A stretch of 64,000 nucleotides of DNA, from assembly GCF_029504655.1 (NCBI RefSeq), contig NZ_JAQFIL010000001.1:5523001-5587000 (forward strand), given 5' to 3'. The notes beneath the pieces were generated by a model. It searched no databases and was not told the DNA's origin. It was given only the letters and a program-made list of their open reading frames with translations. Origin of the DNA: Catalinimonas alkaloidigena (GTDB lineage: Bacteria > Bacteroidota > Bacteroidia > Cytophagales > Cyclobacteriaceae). Positions 9,023-18,424 of this stretch are shown one piece after another. The translations under genes and the position numbers were made by a program. Positions within the stretch are counted from its first letter, which is position 1. Each line of letters opens with the position of its first letter.

Positions 9023-12000
9023 ATGTTTACTATTTTTCAACAACCGGACGGGTATTGGCGTATCTGCCTCACCCTGCTGCTCATCGGAGTCTTACCCTCA
9101 GGCACCTTATCTGCTTCCGAACACTTGGGCCAGGCAGGTAAAAGCGTTAAAGACGTATATACAACATTGAAACTGAAGAATGAAGATGTCATACTGGCAT
9201 TCGAGCGAATAGAAAATGCTACTGGCTTTAGTTTTACTTACAATTTGAATGATGTAGAAAAAAAGAAGGTAAGTGGAAATTATGAAAATCAATCACTCTT
9301 CAATATTCTTCTGGATTTTTCCCGACAGGCGGACCTGAAATTTCGCCAGTACAATGATGTTATCAATGTAAAGCCCAAAGAAAAAGATGAAAAGACTGAA
9401 GATGTGGAGGTTGCTCCGGCAGGGTTTATGGTGGAAGGCAGCGTGATAGATCAGAAAAGTGGTGAGGCATTACCGGGAGTCAATGTGCTGGTCAAAGAAA
9501 CCACTATTGGTACTGTAACCGATATAGAAGGTAAGTACCAAATTGAAGTGCCCGATGCAGAAAGCACCTTGATTTATAGTTCTATCGGATATGTCCCCCA
9601 GGAGATAGCTGTCAATGGTCAATCGGTGATAGATGTATCCCTGGCTACGGATGTTACATCCTTAGAAGAAATTGTTGTGATTGGTTATGGCACCAATAAA
9701 AAGCAGGCGATCACCGGAGCAGTAGCAGAAGCTGACCTGGAGACCTTCAGAAATGTGCCAGTGAACAATGTGTTGGAAAGTGTAAAGGGAAGTGTGCCCG
9801 GGCTAAACGTTGGAGGCACCAATTCTGCCGGACAGGTGGCTGGTTTGAGTGTAAGGGGACAAAACTCTACCGCTGCGAGTAACTCTCCCCTCATCGTTGT
9901 GGATGGTGCTATTTTCCGAGGCTCACTGGCAGATATTCCTGCTAATGATATAGCAAGCCTTACCGTCTTGAAAGATGCCAGCGCTGCAGCAGTTTATGGT
10001 TCTCGTTCAGCCAATGGTGTAATTCTGATAGAAACCAAAAGGGGCAGTGGTATAAACGGCAAACCTAAATTTGAAATAAAGGTCAGCAGTGGAATTAGTA
10101 ATCAGTTGGAGCCATTAAGAGTATATGATGCCGACGGCTATATCCAGCGATTGCTTGATATCCGGAGCTTAGAGGGTATGGATGCTGATCCAAATAACAT
10201 TAGTATTTATCTGCAGGCCGAAGAGCAAAAAAATTATGAAGCCACTTCAGATCACCGACCTACTTTAGAAGACCCTTATGACCTGATCAGTCAGCAGGGG
10301 AGAAACCTGAATGCCAATTTCAGCATCTCTAATAGTACGGAAAAAACAGATTTTTATATTTCTACTTCATTGATCAATCAGCAGGGCGTAGTATTGAATG
10401 ACAAGTACAAAAGCATTTCAGGAAGGCTTAATATTAATAGTGATCTGACCGACTGGCTTAATTTGGGAATCAATAGCATGTATACGCTAAGGGATTATTC
10501 CGGTGATTCTCCCAGTATGTACCGGGCAACGCACTTCAGCCCCTACGCTTCGGTGTATAATGAAGACGGTACTTACAAGCAGTTTCCGCAGACTACCACT
10601 TCTTTTAACAGTCCGTTCTGGGAAATAGCCACTGAAGATATTGACCTTAACAATAATCTTAATGCTACGCTCAGGAGCATCATTAAGGTGCCCTGGATAG
10701 AGGGTTTGACTTATCAGACGACTTTTTCAAACTCTATCATCTGGAACGAACGCAACTGGTACTTTAATGAATTTACCATTGATGGAAAAGGTAAGAATGG
10801 TATTGGTCAGCGAGAGTACCACCGCAACAATTATATGTTGTTTGATAACCTGATTAAGTATAACCATACCTTTGCCACTAAGCACAATGTAGATGTGACC
10901 TTACTATATTCTCGGGAGCAAACCCGTTGGGAAGACCTGGTAGGGTATGCAGAAAACTTTGACAACACAGTGTTAGGTACTTATAAACTTGAGAATGGGA
11001 AAGTGCAGACCGTAGAAACAGGAGGGGGAGAAACCCATGCTATCGGCCTGATGGCTCGTACCACTTATACTTTTGATGAAAAGTATTCAATTACAGGTAC
11101 GATTCGTCGTGATGGCTATTCTGCGTTTAGCAAAAACAAAAAATGGGGCATGTTTCCTTCCCTGGGAGTCAACTGGAATATCTCAGAGGAAGATTTTATG
11201 AATAACATTGAGCCGCTGGATGTACTTTCAATAAGAGCATCTTACGGTACCAATGGGAATCAGTCCATTTCTGCCTATAGTACCCTGGCCAAGATGGGTA
11301 CCGACAAATATGTATTTGCCAGGGACCCCTCATACGCGGTAACACAGTACATTTCCACTTTAGCCAATAATGATTTAGGCTGGGAGACAACTACTGGTCT
11401 TAATGTAGGGCTTGATTTTGCATTGCTTGGAAATCGTATTGGTGGTTCCATTGATGCTTATCATACCAAAACCAGTGATTTGATGTTTAGTCTCGCGCTG
11501 CCCCGTACCTCAGGGCATAGTAGTATCACTTCAAACATTGGAGAGATAGAAAATAAAGGTATTGAGCTTAACCTGCATACGATTAATATCAGCCGTCAGA
11601 ATTTTAGTTGGACCTCTGGTGTGGCGTTTTCTCTAAACCGAAATAAAGTAGTGACCATCTTCGGTGAAGATAATGATGGAGATGGCAAGGAAGATGATCT
11701 GATCAGTTCAGGATATTTTATCGGCAGGCCATTGGGGACTATTTATAACTACAAAGTGAATGGTATGTGGCAGGAGGCTGACGGAGAAACTATTATGGAA
11801 GGCATGAGGCCGGGCGATTATAAGCTGGAAGATGTAGATGGTGATGGAGCCATCACATCAGAAAATGACCGACAGTTTTTGGGCAATAGCAAAGAAAATT
11901 TTCGCTGGAGCTGGACCAACACTTTTGATTACAAAGATTTGTCGCTCATGGTCTACCTTTATTCCATATGGGGTGGCGACGGATGGTATATGTCTGGTAA

Positions 12001-12367
12001 TAATACCCCTTACCATGATGGGTATGTGAGTGCGCCTCATATCAACCGACCGGTATATGATTACTGGACCCCTTCAAACACTAGTGCCATGTTCCCTCGC
12101 CCTGATTATAGAAATGCAGCTTATAAGGGCACAATGTTTATAGACAGGAGCTTTATCAAACTACAAAAAATATCCTTATCCTATAATGCCTCCCGCCTGG
12201 TAGAGCCCTGGGGAATCAATAATTTAAATCTGGCAGTGAGTGCGGATAATTTACTCACCTATGCCCCTCACTGGGTAGGCTTGGATCCCGAGACAGACAG
12301 TGGTCTGAAAGACAATGCTTTGCCCTCCCTGCGTACCTACATGCTCACCTTATCATTTAATTTTTAA
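9023..12367 (+). CDS. SusC/RagA TonB-dependent receptor with STN signalling domain
   Basis: The protein has 1114 residues. Domains in order are: signal peptide (to about 31), STN domain (about 45-118, LKLKNEDVILAFERIENATG), CarboxypepD_reg-like domain (about 135-210, GEALPGVNVLVKETTIGTVT), TonB-box-like segment LEEIVVIGYG, plug (about 225-345, with SLTVLKDASAAAVYGSRSAN) and a beta-barrel ending in the C-terminal aromatic LTLSFNF. It imports an oligomer bound by the SusD encoded directly downstream, using TonB energy. The STN domain, absent from the other complete SusC proteins in this window, fits signalling to the FecR encoded 86 bases upstream. The ATG at 9023 gives a normal signal peptide. 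The DNDGDGKEDD stretch may bind calcium. Confidence 0.97.
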   Translation: MFTIFQQPDGYWRICLTLLLIGVLPSGTLSASEHLGQAGKSVKDVYTTLKLKNEDVILAFERIENATGFSFTYNLNDVEKKKVSGNYENQSLFNILLDFSRQADLKFRQYNDVINVKPKEKDEKTEDVEVAPAGFMVEGSVIDQKSGEALPGVNVLVKETTIGTVTDIEGKYQIEVPDAESTLIYSSIGYVPQEIAVNGQSVIDVSLATDVTSLEEIVVIGYGTNKKQAITGAVAEADLETFRNVPVNNVLESVKGSVPGLNVGGTNSAGQVAGLSVRGQNSTAASNSPLIVVDGAIFRGSLADIPANDIASLTVLKDASAAAVYGSRSANGVILIETKRGSGINGKPKFEIKVSSGISNQLEPLRVYDADGYIQRLLDIRSLEGMDADPNNISIYLQAEEQKNYEATSDHRPTLEDPYDLISQQGRNLNANFSISNSTEKTDFYISTSLINQQGVVLNDKYKSISGRLNINSDLTDWLNLGINSMYTLRDYSGDSPSMYRATHFSPYASVYNEDGTYKQFPQTTTSFNSPFWEIATEDIDLNNNLNATLRSIIKVPWIEGLTYQTTFSNSIIWNERNWYFNEFTIDGKGKNGIGQREYHRNNYMLFDNLIKYNHTFATKHNVDVTLLYSREQTRWEDLVGYAENFDNTVLGTYKLENGKVQTVETGGGETHAIGLMARTTYTFDEKYSITGTIRRDGYSAFSKNKKWGMFPSLGVNWNISEEDFMNNIEPLDVLSIRASYGTNGNQSISAYSTLAKMGTDKYVFARDPSYAVTQYISTLANNDLGWETTTGLNVGLDFALLGNRIGGSIDAYHTKTSDLMFSLALPRTSGHSSITSNIGEIENKGIELNLHTINISRQNFSWTSGVAFSLNRNKVVTIFGEDNDGDGKEDDLISSGYFIGRPLGTIYNYKVNGMWQEADGETIMEGMRPGDYKLEDVDGDGAITSENDRQFLGNSKENFRWSWTNTFDYKDLSLMVYLYSIWGGDGWYMSGNNTPYHDGYVSAPHINRPVYDYWTPSNTSAMFPRPDYRNAAYKGTMFIDRSFIKLQKISLSYNASRLVEPWGINNLNLAVSADNLLTYAPHWVGLDPETDSGLKDNALPSLRTYMLTLSFNF

Positions 12368-12377
12368 TGCGATCGTC

Positions 12378-14090
12378 ATGAAAAAAACACTTTATATCAC
12401 CATCATACTGACTTCTTCAATATGGTCATCATGCGATTTTGATGATGTACTTACTGAAATTCCCAAAGACTTTCAAAGCCCCGAAAACTCCTTTTCTAAC
12501 ATCAGGGATTTTGAATCCTCACTAGCCAATATTTACCTCACCATCCGGACCGATATGTATGCAAATTCTGATAGCTGGCAAAATTTTGATATGCTGGGGG
12601 TGGATATTGACTATGCAGCCAGCAGAGTTGATAATGATACCTATAATGAATATTTCTATTGGAACACACTCAATGCAGATAATGGTTTTGTGAGCAAATG
12701 GTGGGAACGTCTGTATGATTGGGTTTATCAGGCTAATGTCATCATAGCCCGGGCCGAAGGGGAAGAGGTACAGTGGGATACAGAGGAGGACAAAAATAAA
12801 ATTATAGCCGAAGCCAGATTTCTGAGAGCTTTTGCCTACCATTTCCTGGCAAATCTATGGGGTGGGGTTCCTTTGATTTTGGAAGAAACTTCAGGGCCCA
12901 AGTTTGATTACCAGCGGGCAAGCCAGACTCAAGTGTATGAACAGTGCAAAACGGACCTGGAATATGCAGTGCAATGGATGAAAACGGTTGACGAAATCAA
13001 AGGAGGCATGGCTCCTCGTGCAGCGGCCTATCACCTGCTCTCAGAGGTCCTGATCAGCTTGGGAGATTACAATGGAGCTGTAGAAGCTGCATCTATGGTC
13101 ATTGACGACCCTAATTTTAAGCTGATGACCGAACGCTTTGGACGATTTGCTGATTTTAGCTTTAATGGATATGATTACCAGGGCTCCTACGACTCCTGGG
13201 GTGATGTGTATTGGGACCTTTTTAGAGAAGGTAATTTTAACTGGCAGGATGGAAACAGCGAAGCCATCTGGAATGTACAATTTGACCAGGCCATGCTGGG
13301 CGGTGGCAATGTAGGTCAGTGGGGAGGTAATTTCGGCCTGGAACGCTGGTGGGCTCCCGGATGGTGGGGCATCAAAGATATTGATGGCGTAAGTAACTGG
13401 CTGAAAGATACTCTTAGTGGCAGGCCGGTAGGCGCGCTCTCTGCTACCGAATATGCCAGTCAGACGCTATGGGAGTTCAAAGATGACTGGGACAATGATA
13501 TCAGAAATTCTGAATACAATATTCAAAGGACTTACTACTGGACAAATCCTGAAAGTGCCTTTTATGGACAGCCCGTAACTTTAGAAAATATTGGTGATCC
13601 TTCCAGTTTCTATAGCAGAACAGCTCCCTATTTCAAAAAGGCGGCAGGGTGTCTTCATTACAATCAGTTTCAAGATTCACAAAGTGGTCAGGGACATGAT
13701 AATGGTAGAATCTACAAAGACTGGTACCTCATGAGGTTAGCAGAAACCTATTTGCTGCGGGGAGAAGCACATCTGTTGAATGGAAATATTACGGCAGCAG
13801 CAGAAGACATCAATGTAATACGCAACAGAGCCCAGGCGAGTCTGGTTGCTCCCGATGAAGTCAACATTGATTTGATACTTGACGAAAGGGCCAGGGAATT
13901 GTATATGGAGGAGTTTCGCATGAGCACTTTGACGCGCCTCAACAAACTGTCTGAATATCTTATGAAGTATAATCCCGCAGTGATACAAAATGGATATGTG
14001 CTAGATGAGCATTTGAACAAATTGCCGATTCCTCGTTCTGAAATTGAAGCTAATAAAGAAGTTATGATGGAGCAGAATCCAGGTTACTGA
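12378..14090 (+). CDS. SusD/RagB family surface lipoprotein
   Basis: The protein of 570 residues is a lipoprotein: MKKTLYITIILTSSIWSSC, with cysteine 19 as the lipidated residue and DFDD just after it, the acidic surface-export type of signal. The N-terminal TPR-like helices include RFLRAFAYHFLANLWGGVPL. The C-terminal RagB/SusD region includes LMRLAETYLLRGEAHLLNGN followed by DINVIRNRAQAS and LILDERARELYMEEFRMST. The final EQNPGY is the family's usual ending. The ATG at 12378 is chosen because it starts the signal peptide; the frame is open 63 bases further upstream inside the SusC gene. It lies 10 bases after SusC and should form the lid of that transporter. Long Trp/Gly-rich stretches (GLERWWAPGWWGIKD) may contribute to sugar stacking. 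Confidence 0.96.
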   Translation: MKKTLYITIILTSSIWSSCDFDDVLTEIPKDFQSPENSFSNIRDFESSLANIYLTIRTDMYANSDSWQNFDMLGVDIDYAASRVDNDTYNEYFYWNTLNADNGFVSKWWERLYDWVYQANVIIARAEGEEVQWDTEEDKNKIIAEARFLRAFAYHFLANLWGGVPLILEETSGPKFDYQRASQTQVYEQCKTDLEYAVQWMKTVDEIKGGMAPRAAAYHLLSEVLISLGDYNGAVEAASMVIDDPNFKLMTERFGRFADFSFNGYDYQGSYDSWGDVYWDLFREGNFNWQDGNSEAIWNVQFDQAMLGGGNVGQWGGNFGLERWWAPGWWGIKDIDGVSNWLKDTLSGRPVGALSATEYASQTLWEFKDDWDNDIRNSEYNIQRTYYWTNPESAFYGQPVTLENIGDPSSFYSRTAPYFKKAAGCLHYNQFQDSQSGQGHDNGRIYKDWYLMRLAETYLLRGEAHLLNGNITAAAEDINVIRNRAQASLVAPDEVNIDLILDERARELYMEEFRMSTLTRLNKLSEYLMKYNPAVIQNGYVLDEHLNKLPIPRSEIEANKEVMMEQNPGY

Positions 14091-14189
14091 TCATCATTGA
14101 ATCAACCCAATAAAATTTTATAACTTGTTGGGTTGGTTCTGCTTGCTTTATACAACTGTTATATTTTTCTAATCCAGTCTCAAATAATA

Positions 14190-16118
14190 ATGAAAGTATT
14201 ATTAAGCCTCATTGTAAATCTGAGCATCTGCATCAGTGCTCTTAGTCAAAGCATTAGCGTAAGCTCTCCTAATAATCAGCTAAGCTTTTATTTTGATGTT
14301 CAAAACCCCAAGGATGGACGAAAAGGAGTGATGTATTACCATATAAAATATAATGAGCAAACAGTCATTTTACCTTCCGAACTGGGCATCGTCATGAAGG
14401 AAGGTATTGACTGGACAGAAAATATTAAGTTCAAAGATTCACATACATCATCTGTGGATACAGTTTGGCATCCAATTTATGGAGAGCGAAGCGAAATTCC
14501 GGATCAATACAATGAACTCATATTAAACCTGAGCCGCGCTGACGCAAATGCTTATGAATTACAGCTTATAGTCAGGGCTTATAATGAAGGTATCGCTTTT
14601 CAATATCATTGGCCGGAAAAGCATAATAGCCAGCATATTTGGATAGAAGAAGAGAATACACAGTTTAATTTTCCGAACAAAACGCAGGCATGGTATACGC
14701 CCCGGGCTCAGGCAACCTATGATCCTGTACTTATCAAAGAATGGGAAAGGCCTGCGGAAATGCCGCTTACCCTTAGTCTGCCTGATGATTTGTATGCCTG
14801 TGTAGCAGAGGCGCATATGGTGAATTATGCACGCTCCAGACTAATGACTGTTAATAAAAAAGAAAACGCTCTGGTTACCACTTTGGCTGGAGAAATACTG
14901 GAAACTTCTCCTTTTAGTACTCCCTGGCGAGTAGTGATGGTGGCTGAGGAAGTGGGTAAACTACTGGAGCATAACTACCTGATATTGAACTTAAACCCAC
15001 CCAATGCAATTGAAAATCCCTGGTGGATCAAACCGGGAAAGGCCATCCGTGAGACTACGCTTTCAACAGAAGGAGCCAAAAATCTGGTAGACTTTGCAAA
15101 AGCACATGGACTGGACTATATACATTTTGACGCCGGATGGTATGGCTATGAGTATGTGGTGAGTTCAGATGCTACTACTGTCACAGTAGATCCCCGCCGG
15201 AATCCAAAAGGTGATTTAGATCTCAAAGAGGCAATCAGATATGCAAAAAGCAAGGGTTTGGGAGTAACAGTATACGTAAACCATCGTGCGCTGGAAAAAC
15301 AGCTGGACGAAATTTTACCATTGTATAAAGCGTGGGGAGTAGATGGTGTCAAATACGGATTTGTTCATGTAGGTACACATCGTTGGACGAACTGGCTCTA
15401 TGATGCTGTAAGGAAAGCTGCTGAAAATCAGTTGATGGTAAATATTCATGATGAATTTCGGCCTACAGGTTATTCACGTACTTACCCTAATCTTATGACA
15501 CAGGAGGGAATACTGGGTAATGAAGGCATGCCTGATGCAAGACATAATACCATACTTCCTTTTACCCGTTTTGTTGCTGGAGCTGCGGATTATACACCAG
15601 CATACTACCATAGAAAAGGCTTTAAAAATATTGATAGATATATTCAGAATACTCCAGCGCACCAACTGGCACTACCCGTGATATATTACAGCCCCCTGCA
15701 GTGGTTATATTGGTACGATGTGCCATCCAGAGATTATCAGGGAGAGCCTGAAGTAGAGTTCTGGGCGAACTGTCCTACCGTATGGGATGAAACCAAAGTA
15801 CTACAAGGGGAAATAGGTGAATACATTGTGACCGCCAGAAAAAAAGACGATGATTGGTATCTGGGAGCCATCACCAACACTCAAAGCAGAGAAGTTGACC
15901 TTTCTTTTGATTTTCTGCCTGAAAAAACATCATTCGTTGCCCATATTTACAGTGACGGGGGAGAAACGATCAAAACACGTACTCATGTAAAAATTGAAAG
16001 AAAGATTGTCAATGCCAAGACCAACATCCAGCTAAAGTTAAAAGAAAGTGGTGGCCTGGCGATACGCATGGTTCCTGCTACTCCTAATGATATGGAAAAA
16101 TATGCTGCTCTTGATTAA
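14190..16118 (+). CDS. glycoside hydrolase family 97 (alpha-glucosidase / alpha-galactosidase type)
   Basis: The 642-residue protein has a signal peptide (cleaved near residue 20, SALSQS), an N-terminal beta-sandwich (about 22-280), a catalytic TIM barrel (about 285-560) and a C-terminal beta domain. GH97 signatures are GLDYIHFDAGWYGYEY (about 307), GVDGVKYGFVHVG (about 383), VNIHDEFRPTGYSRTYPN (about 416), TQEGILGNEG and LPFTRFVAGAADYTP. From memory, retaining GH97 enzymes have Asp where this protein has Gly in VKYGF, so it resembles the inverting SusB-like group. However, the SusB catalytic Glu after His (HEA) is replaced by Asp-Glu (HDEF). Substrate is therefore open: alpha-glucosides or another alpha-linked sugar. 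The ATG at 14190 starts the signal peptide. It follows SusD by 99 bases and is the only hydrolase of this locus. Confidence 0.94.
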   Translation: MKVLLSLIVNLSICISALSQSISVSSPNNQLSFYFDVQNPKDGRKGVMYYHIKYNEQTVILPSELGIVMKEGIDWTENIKFKDSHTSSVDTVWHPIYGERSEIPDQYNELILNLSRADANAYELQLIVRAYNEGIAFQYHWPEKHNSQHIWIEEENTQFNFPNKTQAWYTPRAQATYDPVLIKEWERPAEMPLTLSLPDDLYACVAEAHMVNYARSRLMTVNKKENALVTTLAGEILETSPFSTPWRVVMVAEEVGKLLEHNYLILNLNPPNAIENPWWIKPGKAIRETTLSTEGAKNLVDFAKAHGLDYIHFDAGWYGYEYVVSSDATTVTVDPRRNPKGDLDLKEAIRYAKSKGLGVTVYVNHRALEKQLDEILPLYKAWGVDGVKYGFVHVGTHRWTNWLYDAVRKAAENQLMVNIHDEFRPTGYSRTYPNLMTQEGILGNEGMPDARHNTILPFTRFVAGAADYTPAYYHRKGFKNIDRYIQNTPAHQLALPVIYYSPLQWLYWYDVPSRDYQGEPEVEFWANCPTVWDETKVLQGEIGEYIVTARKKDDDWYLGAITNTQSREVDLSFDFLPEKTSFVAHIYSDGGETIKTRTHVKIERKIVNAKTNIQLKLKESGGLAIRMVPATPNDMEKYAALD

Positions 16119-16138
16119 ATTAAAGTCTTCCCATTTCT

Positions 16139-16171
16139 AGGACAGTCACTTTTGAACTGTCCTGTTTTTTT
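16139..16171 (+). terminator. rho-independent terminator after the GH97 gene
   Basis: A perfect 8-bp stem AGGACAGT / ACTGTCCT with a 9-base loop is followed by G and seven T residues. It lies 21 bases after the GH97 stop and closes the sigma-FecR-SusC-SusD-GH97 transcription unit. Confidence 0.88.
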
Positions 16172-16383
16172 GGGAGAAGTTCAGGTCAAAAATAAAGCAG
16201 TAGAATAGGAGAATGCGATACAAGACAATGCATTTATGCTTTGAATATTCAATGGATAGTGTAAAAAGAGTGATTGCAAAATCTCTCCTTGTTTTTGGCG
16301 CTGTATGAGAAGTTTGCGCGAACATGTTTGTAGAAGCTTGTGCAAGTTGAAAATTCGGTAATCTTCATGCGACTAAGCCTACC

Positions 16384-17271
16384 TCACTTAAAGCTAAAAG
16401 CTGGTTTGCCAGTTAAATCTGAACTGGCAAAACTCGGACACCAGTATTTTTCTATATGCGCAATGACCAACTCGGTACCTTCAACATGGCTGACCTGTGG
16501 CTCCATCTCAGGATTGTACATGGTATCTGTCATGTCACGCATCAGTACTACGTTTTTTCCCTGTTGTACCATTTGCCGGATACCAAAGGGGCGGCCCAGT
16601 ACACACATATTCAGATGCACGCCCAGCAGTACTACATTCTCAATTTCATGCTGTGCCAGTAGGTTAAATGTTTCTTGTCCGTTATCTGTAATGGCGTCAT
16701 CTGGGGCGATTTCAATGCTGGCTATTTGTCGGGTCCAGGCATCACGAATCTCACATTTTACAGCACAATCGCAGCCCATATCAGAGTCATCTATGGGCAA
16801 AGCTTCCTCTCTGGTCTCATCCGGCCAACACCAGGCTGTACCCCATCGTTGAGAAGTAGATAGTGGCTTAGGCGTTTTAACAAATGCTGCCTGTCTGGCT
16901 TTCTGGCGTTGAGGGGTGTCCTCATAAAAAGATGTCACGCTGCTGGGAGCATGGATGATCAAAGACCCCTGCTTACGTACCTCCTTGATGATTTCATTCA
17001 TTGGTCCTGCCAATTCTCCCACTCTCCGGTTGGCTGATTTACACCAATGCTTATCCCACATATCACAGATGATAAATGCGGTTTTTCTTGGCTCCCAAAT
17101 GACTTCTTTTTCCTCAAGATTGAAGGTACCATCTTCAGCTTCGGTTCTTGAGCGCAAATTCAAGTGATATTTTTCCTCTTCCTTATCAATCCATCCGGAG
17201 TCAGTCATTTCCGTGGCAGTTAACATGATTAGCGTAAAATGCAGGACGAGTTGTAACATGCTCATATTCAT
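16384..17271 (-). CDS. secreted isochorismatase-like cysteine hydrolase
   Basis: The 295-residue protein belongs to the isochorismatase-like hydrolases. The first acid of the triad is Asp70 in AFIICDMWDKHWC, and the nucleophile is Cys223 in NVVLLGVHLNMCVLGRPFG, preceded by the family's usual beta-strand. A hydrophobic N-terminus (LQLVLHFTLIMLTAT) suggests export, which is unusual for a family that is mostly cytoplasmic. The region between (about 110-190) is longer than in nicotinamidases and contains GCDCAVKCE. The substrate is unknown; the family cleaves amides, or ethers as in isochorismate. It converges on the GH97 gene and diverges from the DUF1080 gene, 343 bases away. Confidence 0.85.
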   Translation of the reverse strand: MNMSMLQLVLHFTLIMLTATEMTDSGWIDKEEEKYHLNLRSRTEAEDGTFNLEEKEVIWEPRKTAFIICDMWDKHWCKSANRRVGELAGPMNEIIKEVRKQGSLIIHAPSSVTSFYEDTPQRQKARQAAFVKTPKPLSTSQRWGTAWCWPDETREEALPIDDSDMGCDCAVKCEIRDAWTRQIASIEIAPDDAITDNGQETFNLLAQHEIENVVLLGVHLNMCVLGRPFGIRQMVQQGKNVVLMRDMTDTMYNPEMEPQVSHVEGTELVIAHIEKYWCPSFASSDLTGKPAFSFK

Positions 17272-17614
17272 TTTATTGAAGTATACTCAGTGAGAGTAAC
17301 CTTTATCAAAAGATATTAACATCACATGGCAAATCCACATAAATCCATCAAAAATTAATGATCCAAATAACGATGGAAAAGTTCTCAGTAAGAGAAAGGT
17401 TCCTTCTGAGGGACAGAACAATGAATCAATGTCTATTGACAAAAAGGGTACTACTTTTTGATGGCTTAGCTGTTGTGCTTTCTGGCAGTTATAGCTTATC
17501 TTCTTTCGTTAGTGCGTTTTTGATGAAGATGAATAAAGTTTTACTTTAGGGCTGAAATACAGCAGTCATGATCAAAACACACCTTCACTAACTATTTATC
17601 TATACACTGTAAAC
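17272..17614. other. divergent promoter region
   Basis: This spacer lies between the leftward isochorismatase-like gene and the rightward DUF1080 gene. A 63-codon plus-strand frame within it has no family resemblance and is not reported as a gene. No operator could be picked by eye. Confidence 0.4.
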
Positions 17615-18409
17615 ATGAATAAGAAAATTCTGAGTTTGCCTCTGCTACTGTTGGTAATCTTTGCCTGTACGACAGAGAATAATGCAGATCAATCGGAAAC
17701 AACTACTGGAAACGCTCCCAATCCTGATGATTGGATTTACCTCTTTGATGGTAGCAGTACTGAAGGTTGGCGTGCATACAATGGCGATGCGCTCCCGCCC
17801 GGCTGGATTGTCAGAAATGGAGAACTTACTTTCGACCCAAAGATAGCTTTAGAACAAGACTATGAAGGGGGGAAAGATATCATCTATGGCGCAGCGGAGT
17901 TTGATAACTTTGAGCTTTACCTGGAGTGGAAACTTCCTGAGGGAGGCAACAGTGGTATATTCTATCACCTCAAAGAAGGCTATGATAGTCCACCCCAGGT
18001 GGCACCCGAATACCAGCTTATTGATGATGAAAATTACGCAAAACTACACGATCTGACTGCCTATAACTTGAGTCTGGGCTATACTGAAAAACCTGAAGAA
18101 CTGAAACCTCTGCAACGCACCGGATCAGACTACGCCATGCATCCCGCCGATTCTACCGAAAAGCTCCTACACCCCACCGGCGAGTGGAATTCATCCAGGA
18201 TTGTTTTTACTCCCGAAAAAGTAGAACACTGGCTCAATGGAAAAAAACTACTATCTTTTGTACCCTGGGACGAAGCCTGGAAGGAGAAAAAAAACTCAGA
18301 TAAATGGAAGAATAGCCCTGATTACGGAAAATTTAAAACAGGATATATCGGTCTGCAAGACCACTCCAGCCCCATTTGGTTTAGAAATATTAAAATTAAA
18401 AAACTTTAA
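17615..18409 (+). CDS. DUF1080 (3-keto-disaccharide hydrolase type) lipoprotein
   Basis: The 264-residue protein is a lipoprotein (LLLLVIFAC, cysteine 18, then TTENNADQ without immediate acidic residues, so probably periplasmic). The DUF1080 domain fills the rest: WIYLFDGSSTEGWRAYNGD, PGWIVRNGELTFDPK, FDNFELYLEWKLPEGGNSGI followed by FYHLKEG, PEYQLIDDENY and GYIGLQDHSSPIWFRNIKIK. This concanavalin-like family includes enzymes that split 3-keto-glycosides. The gene lies 15 bases before a Gfo/Idh/MocA oxidoreductase, a pairing that fits oxidation of a sugar to its 3-keto form and then cleavage. The exact substrate is unknown. Confidence 0.9.
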   Translation: MNKKILSLPLLLLVIFACTTENNADQSETTTGNAPNPDDWIYLFDGSSTEGWRAYNGDALPPGWIVRNGELTFDPKIALEQDYEGGKDIIYGAAEFDNFELYLEWKLPEGGNSGIFYHLKEGYDSPPQVAPEYQLIDDENYAKLHDLTAYNLSLGYTEKPEELKPLQRTGSDYAMHPADSTEKLLHPTGEWNSSRIVFTPEKVEHWLNGKKLLSFVPWDEAWKEKKNSDKWKNSPDYGKFKTGYIGLQDHSSPIWFRNIKIKKL

Positions 18410-18424
18410 CGGATACCTGTCAAG

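Noticed and set aside
9107..14020. Several antisense frames of 60-106 codons opposite the SusC, SusD and GH97 genes
   Set aside because: They follow the codon pattern of the real genes on the other strand, have no family resemblance and no ribosome sites.
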